Source: an uncultured Caulobacteraceae bacterium (GTDB lineage: Bacteria; Pseudomonadota; Alphaproteobacteria; Caulobacterales; Caulobacteraceae). Taken from it: 5,686 nt of DNA. This document shows positions 1 through 5,625 of this stretch, piece after piece. How positions within the stretch are numbered: position 1 is the first letter of the stretch; each line of letters begins with the position of its first letter. A program made the translations under genes and the position numbers. The DNA lies in NCBI GenBank assembly GCA_903884915.1, contig CAISGS010000184.1:1-5686 (forward strand). The letters run 5' to 3'. Below the pieces are notes generated by a model. The model did no database searches and was not told the origin of the DNA. It saw only the letters and a list, made by a program, of their open reading frames with translations.

Positions 1-472
1 GCCAATAGGGTGTGAAGACCTTATAGGGGCCGCCAGAGCCCGTCTCGACGGTCCAGGGCTCGTTCAAGAGCGCGGCGTTAAAGGACTGAACCTCGACCCC
101 CGCCGCCTTCAGCGCGGCCTTGAGGGCGGTATCGCGGGCGATGGCCGAGGGCTCATAGAGCCGGTTCCAGACCACTTGGCCTGCGCCCGTCTCTGACACG
201 ACTTGTGGGAGAACCTCAGAGGCCTTGCCCTTACGCAGGATCAGGCGCGATCCAATAGCCTTCAGCAATGAGGAGAGGGCGGTCAGTGAGCGGTTCAGCC
301 ACCAAAGGCTAGCTCCACCCATGGGGCGCTGCTCAGGGTCTGTGTCGAACAGATAGAGGACCACAACGGGGTGCCCGGAGGCGCTTGCGTAGGAGAGGGC
401 CGGATTGTCGGCAAGACGAAGGTCCTGTCGCAGCCAGACCACGATCGGCGTTTGATTGTGGTCACTGGTCAT
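1..472 (-). CDS. phrB: Deoxyribodipyrimidine photolyase, N-terminal part (cut by window edge)
   Basis: The minus strand encodes 157 residues from an ATG at 472 and stays open to the left edge, so this is the N-terminal third of a family usually about 450-500 residues long. Residues 10-26 contain VVWLRQDLRLADNPAL, the hallmark start of the photolyase/cryptochrome alpha/beta antenna domain. Then come VVVLYLFD (about 36-43), an LWWLNRSLTAL segment (about 56-66), VWNRLYEP (101-108) and GGPYKVFTPYW at the cut end, all in family order. The FAD-binding catalytic domain lies outside the window. By family, the enzyme repairs cyclobutane pyrimidine dimers in DNA using blue light. The Shine-Dalgarno sequence is weak. 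An in-frame GTG at 511 could extend the protein by 13 residues, but the ATG fits the family start better. The gene is transcribed divergently from kdsA. Cryptochrome-like specificity cannot be excluded without the C-terminus. Confidence 0.93.
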   Translation of the reverse strand, partial: MTSDHNQTPIVVWLRQDLRLADNPALSYASASGHPVVVLYLFDTDPEQRPMGGASLWWLNRSLTALSSLLKAIGSRLILRKGKASEVLPQVVSETGAGQVVWNRLYEPSAIARDTALKAALKAAGVEVQSFNAALLNEPWTVETGSGGPYKVFTPYW

Positions 473-558
473 TGGCAGGTCGCTTCGCCCTTGTGTCTTT
501 GTGAGTCTCACTTCAGATGTACGGTCTAGATTGGCTTTTGGATTAGCGGAACCTCGAA
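473..558. promoter_or_regulatory. Divergent phrB/kdsA intergenic region with a GANTC palindrome
   Basis: This 86-bp gap separates the two divergent start codons and must hold the phrB leader and probably the kdsA-operon promoter. At 501-511 it has the perfect odd palindrome GTGAGTCTCAC, with GAGTC (a GANTC site) at 503-507. In Caulobacterales, CcrM methylates GANTC and GcrA acts at some sigma-70 promoters carrying methylated GANTC; a similar role here is inference. TTGTGT (491-496) or TTGTGA (499-504) could act as rightward -35 hexamers, but no convincing -10 lies at the right spacing, so I do not assign a transcription start. Confidence 0.4.
546..551 (+). promoter_or_regulatory. Ribosome binding site supporting the TTG start of kdsA
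   Basis: GCGGAA ends 7 nt before TTG 559. An in-frame TAG stop at 544-546 rules out any earlier start, and the next in-frame candidate (GTG at 592) has no purine-rich leader. The site is weak but is the best available support for TTG initiation. Confidence 0.45.
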
Positions 559-1422
559 TTGACCCAAGCTCAGGCTGTCTCCCCCAATGCTGTGATCCGG
601 ATCAAGACCCCGAACGGCGCCGAGGTTCGGATTGGCAATGCGGAAAAGCTGTCGATCATTGCGGGTCCCTGCCAGATGGAGAGCCGTCAGCACGCGCTGG
701 AGACCGCGCATGCCCTTAAGGAAATGGCAGCCCGCCTTGGGATCGGCCTGATCTATAAGACCTCGTTCGACAAGGCCAACCGCACCTCCATCACGACCGC
801 GCGCGGCCTTGGCATCGGGCAGGCCTTGGATGTATTCGCCGAGATCCGCGACGTGACCGGCCTGCCGGTCCTGACCGACGTCCACGAGGCCAGCCAATGC
901 GCCATTGCCGCTCAAGCCGTCGATGTGCTGCAGATCCCAGCCTTCCTCTGTCGCCAGACCGATCTGCTGGTCGCCGCCGCCGAGACCGGCAAGGTCGTCA
1001 ACGTCAAGAAGGGCCAGTTTCTCGCCCCCTGGGATATGAAGAACGTGATCGGAAAGCTGCTGGCAGCGGGTAATCCCAACGCCATGGCCTGCGAGCGCGG
1101 CGTGTCCTTTGGCTATAATACGCTCGTCTCTGACATGCGCGCCTTGCCCGTTCTGGCCGAGATTGGTTGTCCGGTCGTGTTCGATGCTACCCATTCGGTG
1201 CAGCAGCCAGGCGGGCAGGGGACGACCTCTGGCGGTCAGCGCCAATATGTGCCGGTTCTGGCCCGGGCAGCGGTCGCGGTCGGCGTCGCCTGCGTGTTCC
1301 TTGAGACCCACCCTGATCCCGACAATGCCCCGTCTGATGGCCCCAACATGGTGCCCATGCATGAGTTTGAGGCCCTTGTTGCAAACCTGCTCGGCTATGA
1401 TCAACTGACCAAGGGCTGGTAG
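559..1422 (+). CDS. kdsA: 3-deoxy-8-phosphooctulonate (Kdo-8-phosphate) synthase, metal-dependent type
   Basis: This 287-residue cytoplasmic TIM-barrel enzyme condenses phosphoenolpyruvate with D-arabinose-5-phosphate to give Kdo-8-phosphate, the precursor of the Kdo sugars joining lipid A to the LPS core. Visible signatures are IAGPCQMES (34-42), FDKANRTS (70-77, the KANR motif separating KdsA from DAHP synthases), LPVLTDVHE (102-110), FLCRQTDLL (129-137), THSVQQPGG (211-219) and SDGPNM (259-264). Cys38, His212, Glu249 and Asp260 match the four metal ligands of Aquifex KdsA (Cys11, His185, Glu222, Asp233) with identical spacing. This indicates the metal-dependent class; E. coli KdsA has Asn at the Cys position. 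The start is TTG, because an in-frame stop lies just upstream. The N-terminus runs about 27 residues longer than in Aquifex. It is the first gene of the rightward train, 64 nt ahead of hldE. Confidence 0.96.
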   Translation: MTQAQAVSPNAVIRIKTPNGAEVRIGNAEKLSIIAGPCQMESRQHALETAHALKEMAARLGIGLIYKTSFDKANRTSITTARGLGIGQALDVFAEIRDVTGLPVLTDVHEASQCAIAAQAVDVLQIPAFLCRQTDLLVAAAETGKVVNVKKGQFLAPWDMKNVIGKLLAAGNPNAMACERGVSFGYNTLVSDMRALPVLAEIGCPVVFDATHSVQQPGGQGTTSGGQRQYVPVLARAAVAVGVACVFLETHPDPDNAPSDGPNMVPMHEFEALVANLLGYDQLTKGW

Positions 1423-1423
1423 G

Positions 1424-1443
1424 GGCAAGGCTCGGCCCTTGCC
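1424..1443 (+). promoter_or_regulatory. Stem-loop between kdsA and hldE
   Basis: GGCAAGG (1424-1430) and CCTTGCC (1437-1443) form a perfect 7-bp stem with a 6-nt loop, starting right after the kdsA stop codon. It is followed by AAATCTCTT rather than a T-run, so it is a poor intrinsic terminator. It could be a weak attenuator, an mRNA 3'-end stabiliser or a processing site that sets kdsA levels against hldE. TTGACC at 1451-1456 resembles a -35 box, but no good -10 follows. The structure is visible; the role is inference. Confidence 0.4.
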
Positions 1444-1486
1444 AAATCTCTTGACCATCGGGACCGAACGCAGCACAGGCTGATCT

Positions 1487-2956
1487 ATGGACGTTTCTTC
1501 GCTTCAGCACCTGCTCGCCGCGATATCCGGTCTCAAGATCGCCTGCGTCGGTGATCTGATGATTGATCGCTATGTCTATGGCGAGGTCGCGCGCATTTCC
1601 CCTGAGGCTCCGATCCCGGTCTTGGCCAAGTCATCGGAGACGGTGATGCTCGGAGCGGTCGGCAATGTTGCGCGCAATGTCGCGGCCTTGAGCGGGCAGG
1701 CTGTGCTCTGCGCGCCCGTCGGCGATGATGCCAGCGGCCAAGAACTCTCAGCACTGGTCGCTCAGGCGTCTGGGGTTGCGGGCAATCTCGTCATCCAGCC
1801 CGGTCGTCCAACCACGGTTAAGGTCCGGTTTGTGGCCGGTGGGCAGCAACTGCTGCGCGTCGACAGCGAGACCTCAGCCGCGATTGATAGCGCCGCCGAA
1901 GCTGCCCTGATCCAGACCATCCAAGACGCGGTCTCTGGCGCAAAGCTGGTGGTCCTGTCCGACTACGCCAAGGGCGCGCTCAGCCCCGCCGTGATCGCCG
2001 CGACCCGCGAGGCTGCGGCTAAGGCCGGCATAGCGCTGGTCGTTGATCCCAAGGGCCGCAGCCTTGCCAAATATGGCCCCGTGGGCCTGATCAAGCCCAA
2101 TGGGGGCGAGCTATCCCTTGCGGTCGATATGCCGGTTGGCACAGACGCCGAGGTCGAGGCAGCCCTGATCGCTGCTCTAGAGGTCTGCGAAGCCAAGGCG
2201 CTGCTGGTCACCCGAGCCGCTCAGGGCATGAGCCTAGCCGTCCGAGGCCAGCCTGTGCGCCATTTCCGGGGCAAGAAGCGCGAAGTCTTTGACGTGTCGG
2301 GGGCGGGGGATACGGGCCTTGCAGCCCTAGGTCTTGCGATGGCCGCAGGGATCGAGATCGGTGCGGCGGTCGAGTTCGCCATTCTCGCCTCGGGCGTCGT
2401 GGTTGGTAAGGCGGGCACCGCGACGGTGACGCCTGCGGACCTGATCGAGGCGGAACTGACCTCCCATATGGCCCCTGCCGAAGACAAGATTGCCACGCCA
2501 GAGGATCTGGTCCGGATGGTGGCCGCTTGGCGCGCTGAGGGCCTGACGGTCGGTTTCACCAATGGCTGTTTTGATATTCTGCACCGGGGCCATGTCGCCT
2601 ATCTGGCGCAAGCCCGGTCCTGGTGTGATCGCCTGATTGTTGGGCTCAATACGGATCGGTCGGTCAGTGCGCTCAAGGGGCCGTCTCGTCCCGTCAATGA
2701 TCTTGAATCCCGCGCTCTGGTGCTGGCCGGACTGTCTCATGTCGATATGGTGGTTCCGTTCGACGAGGATACGCCCATCGGTCTGATCGAGGCTGCGCGG
2801 CCCGATGTGTTGATCAAGGGCGCTGACTATAGCGAGGACGGCGTGGTCGGCGGCGATTTCGTCAAGTCCTATGGCGGACGAGTTCGGCTGGCCAATCTGG
2901 TGGACGGCTATTCGACGACGGCGGCCATTGCCCGCTTTAAGAAGGACGCGCCATGA
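1487..2956 (+). CDS. hldE: Bifunctional D-glycero-beta-D-manno-heptose-7-phosphate kinase / heptose-1-phosphate adenylyltransferase
   Basis: This 489-residue cytoplasmic protein carries two activities of the ADP-heptose pathway. The N-terminal ribokinase/PfkB domain (about 1-325) phosphorylates heptose-7-phosphate at C1. It shows VGDLMIDRYVYG (21-32), RISPEAPIPV (36-45), GNVARNVAALSG (59-70), the substrate-side segment DPKG (187-190) and DVSGAGDT (269-276) with the predicted catalytic base Asp275. The C-terminal nucleotidyltransferase domain (about 340-489) transfers AMP from ATP to heptose-1-phosphate. It shows TNGCFDILHRGH (358-369) with the HxGH motif at 366-369, GLNTDRSV (386-393), and GYSTTAAI (474-481) as the ISTT-like loop. 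Length and domain order match the fused E. coli-type enzyme, and both active sites look intact. The ATG at 1487 has a weak AGG 7 nt upstream. The intermediate GmhB phosphatase step is not encoded in this window. The stop overlaps the hldD start by 4 nt. Confidence 0.97.
   Translation: MDVSSLQHLLAAISGLKIACVGDLMIDRYVYGEVARISPEAPIPVLAKSSETVMLGAVGNVARNVAALSGQAVLCAPVGDDASGQELSALVAQASGVAGNLVIQPGRPTTVKVRFVAGGQQLLRVDSETSAAIDSAAEAALIQTIQDAVSGAKLVVLSDYAKGALSPAVIAATREAAAKAGIALVVDPKGRSLAKYGPVGLIKPNGGELSLAVDMPVGTDAEVEAALIAALEVCEAKALLVTRAAQGMSLAVRGQPVRHFRGKKREVFDVSGAGDTGLAALGLAMAAGIEIGAAVEFAILASGVVVGKAGTATVTPADLIEAELTSHMAPAEDKIATPEDLVRMVAAWRAEGLTVGFTNGCFDILHRGHVAYLAQARSWCDRLIVGLNTDRSVSALKGPSRPVNDLESRALVLAGLSHVDMVVPFDEDTPIGLIEAARPDVLIKGADYSEDGVVGGDFVKSYGGRVRLANLVDGYSTTAAIARFKKDAP
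2941..2946 (+). promoter_or_regulatory. Ribosome binding site of hldD inside the end of hldE
   Basis: GAAGGA lies within the last hldE codons, 6 nt before the hldD ATG at 2953. It fixes that start and favours translational coupling through the ATGA overlap (2953-2956). Confidence 0.65.
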
Positions 2957-3954
2957 GCGGACATCTGATCCTCGTCACCGGCGGCGCGGGCTTTATCGGC
3001 TCAAACATCGTTAGTCGCCTCTGCCGAGATGAACAGTATGACGTCGTGGTCTGCGACCGACTGCGCGCGGCCGAGAGCGGCAAGTGGCGCAATATTGCCA
3101 AGGGCGCGATCAGCGACTTTATCGATCCTGACCAGATATGGGACTGGCTGGCCAAATATGGCTCAGACCTCGAAGCCATCATCCATATGGGCGCGATCTC
3201 GGCCACGACCGAACCGGATGCGGACAAGATTGTTCAGAACAATTTTTGCCTGTCGAGGGACCTGTTTCGCTGGTGCGCGGCCAATGATTGCCGACTGATC
3301 TATGCCTCTTCGGCGGCGACCTATGGCGATGGAAATCTCGGCTTTGAGGATGACAATGATCTAGAGGCGCTCAAGGCCCTTCGCCCTCTCAATGCCTATG
3401 GCTGGTCCAAAGCCCTGTTCGATATCTTCGCCGTCCGCGCCGCCCATCAGGGTGAGGCCCCTAAGCAGTGGGCCGGATTGAAGTTCTTCAATGTCTTTGG
3501 CCCGAACGAATATCATAAGGGCTCGATGAAGTCGGTCGTCTCCCAGATCTATCCGCGCATCGCGGCTGGGGAGGGCGTGCAACTCTTTCGCTCGCACAAG
3601 GCCGGATATGAGGACGGCGGTCAGCTTCGAGACTTCGTCTATGTCGCTGATGTGGTGAATGTTGTTGATTGGCTGCTGGAGACCGAGACGGTCAGCGGCG
3701 TGTTCAACCTCGGCACCGGCAAGGCAAGAACCTTCTTGGATCTGGCCAAGGCCACCTTCGCAGCGGCGGGGAATCCCGCCGTCATCAGCTATATCGATAC
3801 GCCTGAAGTGATCCGCGACAAGTACCAGTACTTTACCGAGGCCAAGATGGATCGGTTGCGGGATGCAGGCTACAGCCAGCCCTTCTGGTCGATGGAAGAG
3901 GCTGTCGCGGACTATGTGCAGTCCTATCTGTCGCAGGAAGACCCCTATGTCTGA
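2953..3954 (+). CDS. hldD: ADP-L-glycero-D-manno-heptose 6-epimerase
   Basis: This 333-residue extended short-chain dehydrogenase/reductase inverts C6 of ADP-D-glycero-D-manno-heptose, the last step of ADP-L,D-heptose supply for the LPS inner core. The Rossmann nucleotide-binding motif TGGAGFIG sits at 9-16. HMGAISATTE (78-87), the YASSAATYGDG strand (117-127) carrying the catalytic Ser region, and YGWSK (149-153) with Tyr149 and Lys153 follow in family order. FFNVFGPNEYHKGSM (178-192) is the HldD-specific segment; its Lys189 probably corresponds to the second base, Lys178, of E. coli HldD. LRDFVYVADVV (225-235) and FNLGTGKART (251-260) are also typical. The length is slightly above the roughly 310 residues of E. 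coli HldD. It overlaps hldE by 4 nt, and the downstream small ORF begins 8 nt before its stop, so three genes are packed as one translational unit. Confidence 0.97.
   Translation: MSGHLILVTGGAGFIGSNIVSRLCRDEQYDVVVCDRLRAAESGKWRNIAKGAISDFIDPDQIWDWLAKYGSDLEAIIHMGAISATTEPDADKIVQNNFCLSRDLFRWCAANDCRLIYASSAATYGDGNLGFEDDNDLEALKALRPLNAYGWSKALFDIFAVRAAHQGEAPKQWAGLKFFNVFGPNEYHKGSMKSVVSQIYPRIAAGEGVQLFRSHKAGYEDGGQLRDFVYVADVVNVVDWLLETETVSGVFNLGTGKARTFLDLAKATFAAAGNPAVISYIDTPEVIRDKYQYFTEAKMDRLRDAGYSQPFWSMEEAVADYVQSYLSQEDPYV
3935..3940 (+). promoter_or_regulatory. Ribosome binding site deciding the start of the 67-residue ORF
   Basis: AGGAAG lies 6 nt before ATG 3947, inside the last codons of hldD. It is the strongest argument that translation starts here rather than at the in-frame ATG at 3863, deep inside hldD. 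Confidence 0.65.
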
Positions 3955-4150
3955 CGCTCCCATACCGTCACCGGCTGTTCAGAGCGCGGCCATGACCCTG
4001 ATCGCGCAATATGGCGATGATGCCGAGGTGATCGCAGTGATGCGCGCTGCCGAGCTGGCCGCTGCCGGGGATGTGAAGGGGCTGGAACATTGGGACGCGG
4101 TGCGCGATCTTATCGTCGCCTTTGATGCGGGCGAGGGCACGCGCCAATAG
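3947..4150 (+). CDS. Small uncharacterised protein coupled to hldD
   Basis: I do not recognise a named family with certainty. The ORF encodes 67 residues, beginning MSDAPIPSP and ending GEGTRQ. After a short Pro-rich start it is Ala-rich, acidic and probably two to three helices, with the core segments LIAQYGDDAEVIAVMRAAEL and GDVKGLEHWDAV. This pattern (GDDA, then IA, then a GD-x2-G-x3-W turn) resembles small alphaproteobacterial hypothetical proteins such as the DUF6961 type, but that is recalled similarity, not a search result. There is no signal peptide, membrane segment or Cys. A good Shine-Dalgarno and an 8-nt overlap with the hldD end support real, coupled translation. Its position suggests co-expression with LPS heptose synthesis; function is unknown. 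The next gene starts 37 nt downstream. Confidence 0.75.
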   Translation: MSDAPIPSPAVQSAAMTLIAQYGDDAEVIAVMRAAELAAAGDVKGLEHWDAVRDLIVAFDAGEGTRQ

Positions 4151-4176
4151 GCTCGCGAGGCAGCAGGGGTTGGTGT

Positions 4177-4180
4177 AGGT
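4177..4180 (+). promoter_or_regulatory. Ribosome binding site favouring ATG 4188 over TTG 4182
   Basis: AGGT is 7 nt before ATG 4188 but only 1 nt before the in-frame TTG at 4182, so the ATG is the better start of the DUF3089 gene. Confidence 0.5.
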
Positions 4181-4187
4181 CTTGGTC

Positions 4188-5378
4188 ATGGCACAGGGTA
4201 GGGGCGGCTTAAGGCAAGGACTGATCGTCGGCGGAACGGTGTTTCTCGTCCTGTTCCTTGCCGCAGCCTTCTATTGGCGCGCCGACATCTTGCAGGCCGC
4301 GCTCGACCCAAAAAAGCCGTTCCAGACCTATGCGCCGCCCAAGGCTCCCGACTATGCCAAGGCCAGCAGTTGGGCCCTGATCCCCGACCGTCCCCAGCGC
4401 TGGTCCAATAAGGATCTGCCCGCCGATGTGTTCTTCGTCCACCCCACCACCTTTGATGGGGGGGAGGAGTGGAATGGCCCGATCGACGATGCCAAGTCTG
4501 ACCGATTGCTGACGCGGGTGATGTTGCCGAACTATGCCGGGCCCTTCTACCGGGTTGGGCGACTGTTCGCGCCGCGTTATCGTCAGGCCAGCCTCTATTC
4601 CCAACTGACCAATCGTGACGATGCCCGCGAGGCGAGGCGCTTTGCCTATGGCGACGTTCGAGCCTCCTTTCAGTACTACATGGATCATTATAATCAGGGG
4701 CGGCCCTTTTTGATCGTTGGGGTCGAGCAGGGTGGGCTTCTTGCGGCGAGGCTAGTGCGCGATGAGGTTGCCCCCTCCCGTGCCCGCGTACGTCAGGTGG
4801 CCGGGGTCTATCTGATCGATACGGTCGTGCCCGAGGCCGACTATGGTGAGGGCGCGGCCCTATCGGCCTGTTCAGCCAGAGATCAGGCCCGCTGCGTGGT
4901 GGCATGGCAAGGCGTGCTCGAGGCTGACCCTTCGGCGGGTCTGAACCGTCTGGACCGGGCCCAGGTCTGGCTTGGGGATCAGCTTGAGGATTTAGGAACC
5001 CGTCCAGCCCTCTGCGTTAATCCGCTGGTTGGGGCTAAGACCAAGGTCAAGATCGAGGCGCGGGCCAATATTGGGGCGGCTAATGTTACCGGTCTGGAAT
5101 GGGGCGCGCGTCCGGCATTCTTGGCCCGTCAGGTGGACACCCAGTGCCAAGGGGATGGGCTACTAGTCTCCAAGCCCCGCTCGCCGTCCCTAACGCCCAG
5201 TGGCGGTTGGGCAGACCGGCTAAAAGAGCCTGCTTTCAATCTGTTCTATGCTGATCTTGAAGCGGATGCTCAGGCGCGGGTTGTGTCTTTATTGAACCTT
5301 CCCGACTTCCCCAAACCTGCACCCCCCATCGAACGCTCCGCCGATCAGGGCCAGACCCCGGCCCATAGGGTGAGGTGA
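4188..5378 (+). CDS. Membrane-anchored DUF3089 (alpha/beta-hydrolase-fold) protein lacking the nucleophile serine
   Basis: This 396-residue protein starts with a short basic stretch and one hydrophobic segment (about 11-30, GLIVGGTVFLVLFLAAAFYW), predicted to be an uncleaved N-terminal anchor with the rest in the periplasm. DUF3089-type landmarks follow: APDYAKASSW (about 53-62), DVFFVHPTTF (80-89), WNGPIDD (95-101), LFAPRYRQA (126-134), then the elbow region FLIVGVEQGGLL (174-185), VAGVYLIDTVVP (204-215) and NLFYADLEADAQARV (351-365). Family members, as I recall them, have a GHSQG nucleophile elbow and a His/Asp before NLFY. Here the elbow is GVEQG with Glu180 (codon 4725-4727), and KEPAF precedes NLFY, so serine and probably histidine are missing. 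The reading frame is intact, so this looks like a diverged, possibly non-catalytic member rather than a decayed gene. Substrate or partner is unknown. It is probably the last gene of the kdsA train. Confidence 0.85.
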   Translation: MAQGRGGLRQGLIVGGTVFLVLFLAAAFYWRADILQAALDPKKPFQTYAPPKAPDYAKASSWALIPDRPQRWSNKDLPADVFFVHPTTFDGGEEWNGPIDDAKSDRLLTRVMLPNYAGPFYRVGRLFAPRYRQASLYSQLTNRDDAREARRFAYGDVRASFQYYMDHYNQGRPFLIVGVEQGGLLAARLVRDEVAPSRARVRQVAGVYLIDTVVPEADYGEGAALSACSARDQARCVVAWQGVLEADPSAGLNRLDRAQVWLGDQLEDLGTRPALCVNPLVGAKTKVKIEARANIGAANVTGLEWGARPAFLARQVDTQCQGDGLLVSKPRSPSLTPSGGWADRLKEPAFNLFYADLEADAQARVVSLLNLPDFPKPAPPIERSADQGQTPAHRVR

Positions 5379-5389
5379 TCCCCAAACAT

Positions 5390-5474
5390 CCGCGTTCCCC
5401 GCGAAGGCGGGGATCCAGATCCCTTCACTCAGGCGGGAAGGGACCCACAGGAAATTTCTTTTGCGGGAACGTGG
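5390..5474. repeat. Palindromic intergenic repeat unit, copy 1 (REP-like)
   Basis: The unit is bounded by CCGCGTTCCC (5390-5399) and GGGAACGTGG (5465-5474), complementary at 9 of 10 positions with the exception a G-T pair. Inside are CCCCGC-GAAG-GCGGGG (5397-5412, 6-bp stem), TCCCTTC/GAAGGGA (5420-5426 with 5437-5443, 10-nt loop) and the short palindrome GAAATTTC (5451-5458). Hairpins of the CCCCGCcttcGCGGGG kind are common dispersed intergenic elements in Caulobacterales and Sphingomonadales genomes. The outer stem and first hairpin share bases 5397-5399, so they compete. Whether the unit boundaries are right needs comparison with other genomic copies. Confidence 0.6.
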
Positions 5475-5510
5475 CGCAGAGGGCCGTGGATGAACACCCC
5501 CCACTCCCAA

Positions 5511-5544
5511 CCCTCTCCCCCTCAAGGGGGGAAAGGGCTTTTTT
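5511..5544 (+). terminator. Rho-independent terminator for the kdsA-DUF3089 gene train
   Basis: CCCCC (5517-5521) pairs with GGGGG (5526-5530) across a TCAA loop. The stem extends, after a small internal irregularity, with CCCT (5511-5514) against AGGG (5534-5537). C and six T residues (5539-5544) follow. It is oriented rightward, 133 nt after the DUF3089 stop, and no comparable T-run lies on the other strand. The CCCTCTCCCC...GGGG...AGGG motif is also a dispersed repeat in many alphaproteobacteria, so it may be a mobile repeat serving as terminator. Confidence 0.75.
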
Positions 5545-5603
5545 GCTGCGTCATTGGGAGCGTAGCGAAGCAACCCAGAGGCCTGACCCGAAATGACGCG
5601 GCA
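5544..5603. repeat. GTCATTG-type dispersed palindromic repeat
   Basis: TGCTGCGTCATT (5544-5555) and AATGACGCGGCA (5592-5603) form 12-bp terminal inverted repeats with one mismatch (8 bp perfect at the inner end). Between them are GGGAGCGTAGCGAAGCAACC and the rest of a 36-nt interior, with TGGG (5555-5558) able to pair with CCCA (5574-5577). The arrangement closely follows a well-known bacterial intergenic repeat beginning GTCATTGCGAGCGAAGCGAAG. It overlaps the last T of the terminator. No coding capacity; presumably a non-autonomous element. Confidence 0.65.
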
Positions 5604-5625
5604 GAGGGCCACGTCCATACTGTGC

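Noticed and set aside
1451..1456. TTGACC as an internal promoter -35 box for hldE
   Set aside because: No acceptable -10 hexamer occurs 16-18 nt downstream, and the candidate AT-rich stretch would overlap the start codon.
526..1476. Long minus-strand open frame opposite kdsA
   Set aside because: It is antisense to an unmistakable kdsA, is rich in Gly/His/Arg as expected of a shadow frame in GC-rich DNA, and matches no family I recognise.
3863..3946. Upstream extension of the 67-residue ORF from ATG 3863
   Set aside because: The added 28 residues are basic shadow sequence within hldD, whereas a good ribosome binding site sits precisely before ATG 3947.
3361..3963. 200-codon minus-strand open frame opposite hldD
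   Set aside because: It lies wholly over the conserved C-terminal part of hldD and has no recognisable motif or credible start signal.
4458..4464. Run of seven G residues in the DUF3089 gene as a possible phase-variation tract
   Set aside because: The frame is intact through it, the tract is short, and GC-rich Asp-Gly-Gly codons explain it; there is no supporting contingency-locus context.
4186..4905. 239-codon minus-strand open frame opposite the DUF3089 gene
   Set aside because: Its product is dominated by Arg, Pro and Ser without domain features, while the plus-strand frame carries coherent DUF3089 motifs and an N-terminal membrane segment.
5375..5618. Short open frames on both strands in the 3' intergenic region
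   Set aside because: They read straight through palindromic repeats and the terminator hairpin, so they are translated repeats rather than genes.
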